Assembly (NCBI GenBank): GCA_003427395.1
Contig: BFEA01000986.1
Span: 178,572 to 206,367 of the forward strand
DNA length: 27,796 bases
Source of the DNA: Chara braunii
Taxonomy: Eukaryota; Streptophyta; Charophyceae; Charales; Characeae
Direction of reading: 5' to 3'
In this document: positions 19,884 to 27,400 of the stretch, in pieces
Position numbering within the stretch: position 1 is the first letter of the stretch
How the letters are laid out: every line of letters begins with the position of its first letter
Translations under genes and position numbers: made by a program
Notes under the pieces: model-generated
What the model was told of the DNA's origin: nothing
The model's input: the letters and a program-made list of their open reading frames with translations, nothing else
Databases searched by the model: none

Positions 19884-20536
19884 TTGATGATAGATTGCTC
19901 GATGCAGGTATACTGCAGCGACTCAGTTCATAACCACACATATGAACGTTGACAAGAGTAGTCACAAAATATCAGCAAACTTTTGGCGATGTCGCAAATT
20001 AAACAGTAATAACATCATCGCCAACTTTCTCCTTCAAGCCACAACCCCAAGATCCACCTTCGTTCCCAAAAACCCGCGCTACTATCGTCCGGCGCGAAGC
20101 GTCAATATCGATAGTAGCTAAGCAAGTCCACTGAAAGAGGACTACTCAATCATTGTTACTGTATTTAACGCATGTCGGCCTACATCTATCTTTGTCCAAG
20201 CAAGTCAAACAGAATAGACAAAACTAACAGGGCTAATAAAACTAACAATTCAAATGCTTTAGACCGAAAAGCTTGATAAAATACAGAAAGCTCGCATATC
20301 GTAAAGATCGCATGCAGTTGAAATACTTCCCCAAGTAGTACTGCGGGGCACCAAGGCCCGGTACCGGCAACACTTTTTTAAGCCGCCTACTTTCATTCCT
20401 CAAGGTTCAAATTTCCAACCACCTGGGTCCACTCAGGGCAATGGGTACGAACGAACCAGAACAGAACCTTCCGGAACAGTCCACAGGGATATCCTTGTCG
20501 CCGCAGAACGCGATTCAGCGTGAGCACAATCTCACC
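19884..20536 (-). repeat. Penelope 3' end, homologous to the pseudo-LTR
   Basis: This segment matches 24463-25044 at a constant offset of 4579 over its first 415 or so bases, then again after a block of about 70 bp (within 20299-20371) present only here. It includes the final RT codons and the 3' UTR. By hand I count about 21 substitutions over the shared 575 bp, near 96% identity. Confidence 0.88.
20078..20143. other. Two-hairpin structure in the Penelope 3' UTR (copy 1)
   Basis: GCTACTATCG (20078-20087) pairs perfectly with CGATAGTAGC (20109-20118). Inside, GGCGC (20091-20095) pairs with GCGTC (20099-20103, one G-T) around a GAA triloop. Seven bases later AGTCC (20125-20129) pairs with GGACT (20139-20143). 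The same structure is kept at 24657-24722. I found no hammerhead core (CTGANGA with GAAA). Confidence 0.7.
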
Positions 20537-21739
20537 CACCCTATCTATCGACAGAGTGGTTTGATTGATCTTATGAAGCAATCCGTTGATCAATCCGTTG
20601 ATCAGTGTGCGCTTTTGCCGAATGCAAGTGTAAGAGCTGAAGTCTTGAAGACAGCGGTAGGTCTGACACTCACTCTCTTCCCAAATCTCCTTGAAGTTCT
20701 TGGCCCTGTGCCAACACAACTTGATTCTCATGAATTCGCAATCGACACCCCAAGAAATCCCATTCCTTCTTTTCTCCATCCGTACGCTTCAAGGTAAGTT
20801 TCGGATCGTACGGTTCTTCAAACATTCTTCTCACTTCGTCGGCCTTTCCTTTCATTCTCTTCGACCACCCATCCCAGACAAACAGGGAAACATCATCCAC
20901 TAATCTGACTCATTTTACCAAATCCGCATCACGTCCTAGTTTCTTCAGAAACTTCGACTCACAAAAGGCGCACAGGATACAGGCAATCGGAGGGCTACTC
21001 GACTTCCCCATTGGAATGCCCTCCTTTTGTCTGATCAGCCTGTCAGATGCCCAAATGTAGGTATAATCGAGGTCGAAATCCACCATTGATCTAATTAGAT
21101 TAAAGTCCACTCTCACCCAACCTTCTTCCTGAACGACGCCCCTTTTCCTTTTGCTCTGACCAACACCGAGTTCTTGCCTTTTTCCTCATATTTACTCAAT
21201 ATACAGTCAATGGCTTCTCTGATCGACTCATGAGGCAGCTTACTAAACATCTCTTTGATGTTGTAAGCTGCTCCTACTAACTCCCCATTGTTTTTCCTTC
21301 CTGCCCAACTGTTGATTCTTTCCACTTTTGATTTCAGCAAGTTTGTTGATTTCAAATTAAAATGCTCGTTCTTCGGTAAGGAAAGCAGGAGAAAGTTCAG
21401 AGCCCTAGCGACCCGTCGATTAGCCAGCTTTGCTGGTTCTGAGTAAGACGGTGAGATTGGTCGAAACTTCTCCGAGTCTTTGTGCTTCGGGAGCACGTAG
21501 GCCTTCCCCCAATCCCCTTTATTATCCCACTTCCCAATCGACTTCAACCCTTTCTCGTCGAACGACCTCTTTGCCTTCACCAGCACATCTTCTTCCTTCC
21601 TCCATACAACATCGAACGACTCATTCTCCCAAAACATCCTCTTCATCCCTTCTTCGTACTTAATAGGACATATGACCATAGTTTCCGCCGGATTTTTATC
21701 CAACGGGCAAAACACCAACCCCTCCCATCTTCTCTTCAA
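20393..21739 (-). pseudogene. Penelope-like reverse transcriptase, disrupted
   Basis: It copies element RNA at the nicked target. Fragment one (21739-21113) has 'GLVFCPLDKNPAETMVICP', then 'YVLPKHKDSEKFRPISP' (fingers, RPI motif) and motif A 'AAYNIKEMFSKLPH', with Asn (codon 21262-21260) where the catalytic Asp belongs. A frame change at about 21115 leads to motif B 'QKEGIPMGKSSSPPIACIL'. An in-frame TGA at 20912-20910 follows, and four codons later motif C 'LVDDVSLFV' (Asp-Asp at 20897-20892). 'WDFLGCRLRIHENQVV' marks the end of the palm. A further frame change near 20720 gives the C-terminal thumb, ending at 20393 ('CPEWTQVVGN'). The last 45 or so codons are repeated in the pseudo-LTR. Confidence 0.88.
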
Positions 21740-21764
21740 GTCCTCAATCCGGTCAACCAGCCCA

Positions 21765-22560
21765 TCACCTTTTTCTTTTCAATTGCCTCACACACTCCTT
21801 AGCTTCCCGAATTGTCCAAGTAGCTTCTAACCCAACTTTCATCATCTCGTCGTTCAATTCCTTACGCAATCGTACCACATTCTTAGAGTTCTTAATCCTG
21901 TCGTCAACCTCGCTTCGTCCACTTAGTCGAAAAGCCACGTGTCCTTCCAATTTCGAAAGGTCAAGGTCTGCACAATTGCAAACCGCAACCATCTGGCGGC
22001 TTGCCCGCCTATGGTTATGGAGAAGGTCTCCTACTGTCTGGTTCTTCCTCCAGACTAGTCGGAGTCTCTGACAACGCAGCTTTGAGACTGTCGTAGATTC
22101 CGATAGCGAACCAATCTTACTTACCATTCGTTTCCTGATCTCTGCTTTCGAGATTCTTTCATCGTACTTAACTCCGACAACTATCCTCTTTCTTAAGCTC
22201 ACACCACCCCCATTGTATAATAACTGTAACAATGTTCTTCAAAGTCTTCCTCATGTTCTTCCTAGAAAAGCACTTGATGCAACCGTAGAGACTTGCTGAT
22301 TCTTCAAGGGTAAGTACCTCCAATTTTTTGTTCGACCAGGGAGCCCGTAAGATCTGATGCAGCAGCTTCTTAAATCTCGGATCTCCCGGTTGGCGTTCCT
22401 GGATTCTGACGAACCGAAGAGGTACGGCATTCTCCAGCTCCTTCTTCACCTCCTTTAGTCTCCGTTTGGGCCCATTAACGAGTACCTCCGATTCACCAAA
22501 TCTCCACTTCGCCACACTCCATTTTTCAATCCAGATTTTACCCCCGATTGCCTCCGTCAA
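21765..22560 (-). pseudogene. Penelope ORF linker with Cys-x-Cys...His, between nuclease and RT
   Basis: Two overlapping minus-strand fragments: 22560-22168 continues the frame of the nuclease across an in-frame TAG (at 22588), and 22232-21765 is in a new frame. The first is basic with 'RFKKLLHQILRAPWSNKKLE' and 'SLYGCIKCFSRKNMRKTL'. The second has 'MVAVCNCADLDLSKLEGH' (Cys 85, Cys 87, His 98), a metal-ligand-like arrangement, and 'WTIREAKECVRQL' just before RT. Similar Cys/His segments occur before RT in Penelope proteins as I remember them. It probably aids RNA or template binding; the role is inferred. Confidence 0.65.
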
Positions 22561-22587
22561 TCTCCCTTTATTGACCCCACACGCTGT

Positions 22588-23160
22588 CTAAAACCGCACC
22601 ACTTTATCTTTCTCATAGGACCCATCTCCACCCTTCTTTCTCTCCCTTCTACCTTTCCTCCTTCCTTTCTTCCTGTTTTTTCCATCATTCCATCCAACAG
22701 AGTTCAGCGCTGGACACCACCGCTTAATGAGCCCCTTTTCCAGGCTTTCCAACTCGTTGTTATCAACAATAGCTAATGGCACGGCCACATAGAACTCCCA
22801 ACCCCATTTCCTTAACCATTTATACAGTTTATTCCTCCTCCCATTCTCACTCGTATCCGCCCTACTGATATGCTCTAACCACCTTTCTTTCAACGACCTC
22901 TCCGTTTTCCCAATATACACCAATTTACACCATGGAGTAATCAATGCATATACACATGGGCGCGGATCATCCCACCTTTCTCGGTAGTTCTCAAACACGT
23001 CCCACAGACTTTCCACATACTTCCTTCCCCACGCGATCTCATCATCAGTGATCAACAGTAGCAACACATTTCTCAAAATCTTCTCGACTAAATCTCTCAG
23101 ACCCTTTGCCTTCGCGTTTACTTTACACCATCGTCGACACTCAATGAACTCGAGGAGCAC
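22588..23160 (-). pseudogene. GIY-YIG endonuclease domain of the Penelope-like element
   Basis: It cuts target DNA for priming. All family landmarks are present in this 190-codon frame: 'VYALI' (Tyr 71) and 'YIGKT' (Tyr 82-Gly 84), the two halves of GIY-YIG; 'LKERWLEHI' with the conserved Arg 93 and His 97; 'LESLEKGLIKRW' with the metal-binding Glu (141); and 'CPALN' ending in Asn 153. A Lys/Arg-rich tail follows. The catalytic domain itself (about 22955-22700) is uninterrupted. Continuity with the upstream fragment requires a frame change near 23175. It lies upstream (N-terminal) of RT, opposite to canonical Penelope. Confidence 0.9.
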
Positions 23161-23176
23161 AGTCCATAGTTCAGAA

Positions 23177-23530
23177 TTACTCGTCTGACTTACACTCGGG
23201 GTCCTGAATCTCGCCCCTTATTTGTTCCTCATCGTTAGTCTTACTGGATGGCGATCCCCCTGTCTTCCGCCTGTAGCAGTAGGTAACTCTCAACTCCGCC
23301 AGCGTATTCACCACATCGTTGACGCCATAAAAGGGCACGCCGGCTCCCTTACACATTGCCTTTAAAGTCTCTGGGTAGAAAGAGCCCAAAGTTTTCCTAA
23401 CTGCTTTCCGAAACGCTGCTTCAGTTGCAAACTTCTCTCCCATTGGAACTCCCTCCCATGGGTCTTCTCCTTTCTCCATTCTGGCAGCTTGGGCGCTGGC
23501 TTTTGTCAGTCTTCCTCTACCCTTCTTCAT
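23177..23530 (-). pseudogene. Penelope ORF segment with SAP-like motif
   Basis: This minus-strand fragment of 117 codons is basic at the start (KKGRGRLTKASAQAARMEKG). Residues 52-82 read 'YPETLKAMCKGAGVPFYGV' then 'NDVVNTLAELR', which resembles the helix-turn-helix SAP motif (Leu-x3-Cys-x-x-x-Gly-hydrophobic, then Gly-x-x-x-hydrophobic-hydrophobic, ending Leu-x-x-Arg). SAP motifs bind AT-rich DNA. The resemblance is by eye only. It ends at a TGA; the next frame continues 'SNSELWTVLLEF' into the GIY-YIG fragment, so the two were one protein. Confidence 0.6.
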
Positions 23531-23599
23531 GCGTGTACTTCCGGTGTGCCTCCTTCAATCCGTTTCTCCTATTTCGGCGTAGTCTCCACCGGCAGGCTA

Positions 23600-24294
23600 T
23601 TCGCTGCAGTTCATGTGGACTCGCAGCGCTTCCTCTTGTCTTTCAGAGGGGTAGCTTCCTCCTCGCCTTCGTTGTCTTCCTCCGACCCTGACGATTGTTC
23701 TGGAGTCTTCACCTTCTTCTTCTTCTTACCTCCAATCGTAGCACCTTTTAATCCCGATCCAATGATCTTCGCCAACTTTTCTTCATATTCCTCCCTCTAC
23801 TCAGCAAGTATTTTCTTCAATTCTTATCTCCGTCGTTGCTCCTTCTCTTTCTTCAAACGTAACTTTTCCATTTCAACTCTCGCTGCCTCCTCCTTCGCCG
23901 CCTTCTCCTCTTCTTCTCGTTTCTTTTTCGCCTCGGCTTCTCTTTTTAAGTCCTCTGCTTCACTTTGCTGGTCCAGCAACTGTTTCGCCATTCTTCCAAT
24001 GGAGCTCAATGAATCTTCCAACTCTCTGCTTAGTGTTACCGTGCCTCCTCCCTGATGTTGAAGGCGTGGACACTGACTTTTATAGTGTCTGAGCTCGCCA
24101 CATTCGTAGCACTTGACTTGTCGCGTACTGCCGCTGTCGCTATAACTCCTTCGACCGTGGTCGTCAGAATTTCATCCCCTTCGCTCATCATACCTCCTAT
24201 CACGCCGTTCTTCGCCGCCTCTATCTCTTCTTCCTTCATATCCACTGTCCCATCCTCCGCTGTCATAACCTCGCTGTCGATCTCTTCGTCCCAT
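23600..24294 (-). pseudogene. Penelope ORF N-terminus: Arg/Gly-rich, CCHC knuckle, coiled coil
   Basis: The best start is the ATG at 24294 (MGRRDRQRGYDSGG...), an Arg/Gly/Tyr-rich stretch. An in-frame TGA (24174-24172) follows, then 'CYECGELRHYKSQC' (24111-24070), a perfect CX2CX4HX4C zinc knuckle like those of retroviral-type Gag proteins. A Lys/Glu coiled coil (24021-23827, 'LKREAEAKKKREEEEKAAKE') follows. In-frame TAA (23826) and TAG (23799) come next, then an acidic/basic segment (KKKKVKTPEQSSGSEEDNEG) to a TGA near 23605. All these pieces share one frame. The role is probably RNA binding and multimerisation. A knuckle joined to a Penelope ORF is unusual. Confidence 0.72.
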
Positions 24295-24462
24295 GGCGCC
24301 CTCTCTCCAATTGCTCATCGTTAACCTCTAACTATAACCACTTTGTCACCAGTTCACTTAACACCTCTTGCTTCGCTCTCTTACTTCAAAAGCATCAGAC
24401 AATTCACTAACACCACAACTCCAAGTAACGCTCCTTGGCTGGTTATAGTGCTCGATATTAGG

Positions 24463-25044
24463 TTGATGATAGATTGCTCGGTGCAGGTATACTGCAGCGA
24501 CTCAGTTCATAACCACACATATGAACGTTGACAAGAGTAGTCACAAAATATCAGCAAACTTATGGCGATGTCGCAAATTAAACAGTAATAACATCATCGC
24601 CAACTCTCTCCTTCAAGCCCCAACGCCAAGATCCACCTTCGTTCCCAAAAACCCGCGCTACTATCGTCCGGCGCGAAGCGTCAATATCGATAGTAGCTAA
24701 GCAAGTCCGCTGAAAGAGGACTACTCAATCATTGTTACTGTATTTAACGCACGTCGGCCTACATCTATCTTTGTCCAAGCAAGTCAAACAGAATAGACAA
24801 AACTAACAGGGCTAATAAAACTAACAATTCAAATGCTTTAAACCAAAAAGCTTGACTAAATACAGAAAGCTCGCAGCACTTTTTTAAGCCGCCTACTTTT
24901 CATTCCTCAAGGTTTCAAATTTCCAACCACCTGGGTCCACTCAGGGCAACAGGTACGAACGAACCGGAACAGAACCTTCCGGAACAGTCCACAGGGATAT
25001 CCCTGTTGCCGCAGAAAAGGATTCAGCGTGAGCACACTCTCACC
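24463..25044 (-). repeat. Penelope pseudo-LTR (5' copy)
   Basis: A partial copy of the element's own 3' end placed upstream of its ORF in the same orientation. It carries the last RT codons (in a frame ending 'CPEWTQVVGNL') and the 3' UTR hairpins, and lacks the 70-bp block of the 3' copy. Nine further bases 'gcgattcag' (25045-25053) precede the target duplication and match a stretch inside the repeat (20510-20518). Confidence 0.88.
24657..24722. other. Two-hairpin structure in the pseudo-LTR (copy 2)
   Basis: Same arms as at 20078-20143: GCTACTATCG with CGATAGTAGC (24657-24666 and 24688-24697), the inner GGCGC/GCGTC helix, and AGTCC/GGACT. The only change from copy 1 is A to G in the last loop, so all paired bases are unchanged. 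Confidence 0.7.
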
Positions 25045-25053
25045 GCGATTCAG

Positions 25054-25064
25054 AATGCTTAATG
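25054..25064. repeat. Candidate target-site duplication, right copy
   Basis: AATGCTTAATG, matching 19863-19873. It directly follows the 5' end of the Penelope-like element. Confidence 0.7.
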
Positions 25065-25570
25065 ATAATAGAAGAATAATAATTGAACTGCAAAAAAATT
25101 CGCAAGTTCAGGTAATTCCGAAAAAATAAATTTCGGAATACTTCAGATGAGAGTATGTGCAGCAGAATTTCGATCTTGGGGAATCAAACCCCGAAATTTA
25201 ACTGCAAAGAGAGATCTCCCGAGAAAATAAAAAAATTTGGAACCTTGAAGTAACAAGAAACTTTCGAAATTCAAAAGAATAAGGAAATTCGAAATTCCCA
25301 GCTACCAATTAATGCACGATTCAGAGTTACAATAAACGAATCAACGCAAAGGATTCCTACAAAATTTTTGGAATAATTAAGCGACAGAAAATTCGAAATT
25401 TTTGAAAGAAAGAAAAATCAAGAACTTCAGCTACTAATTAACGCGCGGTTCGGAATTTCCAATAATTTCGTGAAAAAAATAACAAGATCCACGAAAATTT
25501 TCAATAAATTTGCGAAATAATTTTCTCGTTTGAAAAATAATTTCGCGAAATAACCTTGATAATTGGCGGA
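25065..25570 (-). other. AT-rich leader of the LTR element
   Basis: No coding potential. It is dominated by short strings of 'gaa' and 'ttc' ('aatttcgg', 'gaaattcgaaattc', 'acttcag'). It merges on the right into the 56-bp array; degenerate units are already visible from about 25480. Confidence 0.5.
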
Positions 25571-25895
25571 CATAAATCCGCGGAGCTTTTCGATTTTCAA
25601 GAAAATAAATTGCGAAAATAATAAATAAATCTGCGGAATATTTCAATTTTGCAAGAAAAAAAATAAATCATGGAAATAAACAAATAAATCCACGGAATAT
25701 TCCACTTTTTCAAGAAAAATAAATCGCAGAAATAAACAAATAAATCTGCGAAATATTCCAATTTTTCAAGAAAAATAAATCGTGGAAATAAACAAGTAAT
25801 TCCATGGAATATTTCGATTTTTCAAGAAAAATAAATTGCAGAAATAAACAAATAAATCCGCGGAATATTTCGATTTTTCAAGAAAAATAAATCAC
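25571..25895. repeat. 56-bp tandem array, left block
   Basis: Units start at 25682, 25738, 25794 and 25850 with exact 56-bp spacing, preceded by longer, diverged units from about 25571. The unit reads 'aaataaatccgcggaatatt', 'c.gatttttcaagaaaaata', 'aatcgc.gaaataaac'. Within it TTCAAGAA is invariant in the regular copies and a GGAATATTCC palindrome is common. The last unit is cut by the insertion at 25896. Confidence 0.9.
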
Positions 25896-26900
25896 TGCAA
25901 GGAAAATAAGCAACAACGAGATGACAAACCCAGATTACACCATCACATTAAAAGCCAGATAGTCACAATGTGTCCAGAGAGCAGCATTGCACCAATAATA
26001 CACCAATGGAGGTTCGTAGTACTGAAAACCAATGTCATGGAGAGCTTTCTCTCTCCTTCAGCAACACAAGAGTCCAGTCCCTTCACACTCCTACCTGGCG
26101 CTTAGCGCCCAGCCTACTCCTACACAGCTACGATCAGCCTAATAATAGACAATGCAACTGTTCACATCAACGGCAACCCGAAGTGCTTGAAGATGTCGCC
26201 CATGCAGACCATCGCCAATACAAGGTAAGTGCCCTCACATCATCATCATCATCATCCTTCACCTATCCCCTGACTTTCCTCCCACGTCTGTCCTCTCTTA
26301 CACCCGAAGACCACCCCTGCGCCTCACTGTAGTCCAAGCCCACCAGCTATGGTGGCTGGGCTATGGCGCTGCCCTCAACAACGCGCTTCTTCCCTGCACG
26401 ACCGCACGTGCTGCACCTCGCCTCTAAGGCCAGCCAGCAGCCGCGAGCTCTTGCTCCAGCAGCGCTGCCGCTAGCATGCGAGTGCCTGAATGAGGCAGCC
26501 AGGGCCGAGCTCTTTCCTTTATGGAAAGAGTTGGCCTGCTCGTGCAGCCTAGCTGCACTGGCCTGGGCCCAAAAGCTTCCGGAAGGCCCCAAGAGGCTGC
26601 CTGTGTACAGCAGCTACTAGGCTGCTGGGCCTCATTCGGTTGGGCGCCCAACTGTCTCTGTATGAGGCTGCAAATCACACCCAGGGCCTGGATTCTTTGG
26701 AAAAGCCCGGAAGGCCGTGGAAATGTCTGTGTTCCCCGGCCTGAGTTTCTTTCAACCAACTGGCGCGTCGCAACTACCTGGACCCCAAATATGAAATTGA
26801 CAGTCGAGAGCCTCTTGCGATATGTCAAGCCTGCCTTCACTTAGGGCGGGCAATGCTGCAAACAGGGCCTCATAGGCTTACCGAGGACCCAGATCCTCGC
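25896..26900. mobile_element. Solo-LTR-like insertion, 1005 bp, flanked by ATCAC
   Basis: A GC-rich block interrupts the AT-rich 56-bp array. ATCAC stands on both sides (25891-25895 and 26901-26905); removing the block and one ATCAC restores a normal 56-bp unit in phase. It begins TGCAAGG and ends ...CTCGC, or TG...CA if the duplication is only TCAC. It has no convincing ORF, and a terminal CGAGGA/TCCTCG hairpin lies at its right end (26882-26899). Size, TG...CA and a 4-5-bp duplication fit a solo LTR, but no partner LTR is in the window. Confidence 0.72.
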
Positions 26901-27130
26901 ATCACGGAAATAAACAAATAAATCCACGGAATATTCCGATTTTTCAAGAAAAATAAATCACGAAAATAAACAAATCATTCCGTGGAATATTCCAATTTTT
27001 CAAGAAAAACAAATCGCGGAAATAAACAAATAAATCTGCGGAATATTCCGATTTTTCAAGAAAAAAAATCGCGAAAATAAACAAAATGATTCTGTGGAAT
27101 ATTCTGATTTTTCAAGAAAAATAAATCGCG
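26901..27130. repeat. 56-bp tandem array, right block
   Basis: Continuation of the array after the insertion. The GGAATATTCC core recurs at 26928, 26984, 27040 and 27096 (last copy GGAATATTCT), exactly 56 bp apart, each followed by TTTTTCAAGAA. Degenerate sequence follows to about 27160. Confidence 0.9.
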
Positions 27131-27221
27131 AATTCTTCGGGGAATTTTCCGATTTCGTAGAAAACGAGTTTGACCAAAAGGACAACTAGGCAGAGTTGCG
27201 ATAATCAGGAAATAAATAATA

Positions 27222-27253
27222 TATCTATCAATCAATCGATTAAATAATAACGG

Positions 27254-27287
<34 letters not shown>

Positions 27288-27357
27288 CCCAATTAACCAA
27301 CCAACCAATCAATCAATCAATCAGTCGATCAGTCAATCGGGTTGATTGATCGATCTA
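27222..27357. repeat. (AATC)n microsatellite, imperfect
   Basis: Runs of 'aatc/tcaa', with six or more perfect tetranucleotides near 27256-27286 and 27307-27322, interspersed with 'aacc' and 'gatc' variants. It lies just inside the primer-binding site of the LTR element. Confidence 0.9.
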
Positions 27358-27382
27358 TAATCTGGGAGTCCAGATTCACAAG

Positions 27383-27398
27383 CGCAGCTCAGATACCA
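27383..27398 (-). promoter_or_regulatory. Primer-binding site, initiator-Met tRNA type
   Basis: On the minus strand the LTR ends ...TATCA, two bases (GT) follow, and then TGGTATCTGAGCTGCG. Plant elements primed by initiator tRNA-Met usually have TGGTATCAGAGC, so this matches 11 of the first 12 bases. Position directly inside the 5' LTR is as expected and fixes the element's orientation. Confidence 0.8.
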
Positions 27399-27400
27399 AC

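Larger units (their letters stand above)
19874..25053 (-). mobile_element. Penelope-like element with GIY-YIG upstream of RT, decayed, nested
   Basis: A 5.2-kb minus-strand insertion. In element order it has a pseudo-LTR (25044-24463), then a broken long ORF from about 24294 to 20393: Arg-rich segment and CCHC knuckle, coiled coil, SAP-like motif, GIY-YIG nuclease, Cys/His linker, reverse transcriptase. A 3' UTR follows, ending in 'TTGATGAT' repeats. The last 45 or so codons and the 3' UTR are repeated in the pseudo-LTR, a hallmark of Penelope-like elements. Canonical members put GIY-YIG after RT; here it precedes RT, as in the permuted Chlamys/Naiad-type clade (from memory). The ORF switches frame at least six times and has several in-frame stops. 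Confidence 0.88.

Noticed and set aside
19884-20536. Hammerhead ribozyme in the Penelope repeat
   Set aside because: I searched both strands by eye for CTGANGA with a paired GAAA segment and found none; 'ctgaaagagg' near 20131 lacks the core.
23489-24055. Plus-strand 188-codon Ser/Phe-rich frame
   Set aside because: It is the complement of the coiled-coil region of the Penelope ORF; the GAA/AAG-rich coding strand gives TTC/CTT codons on the other strand.
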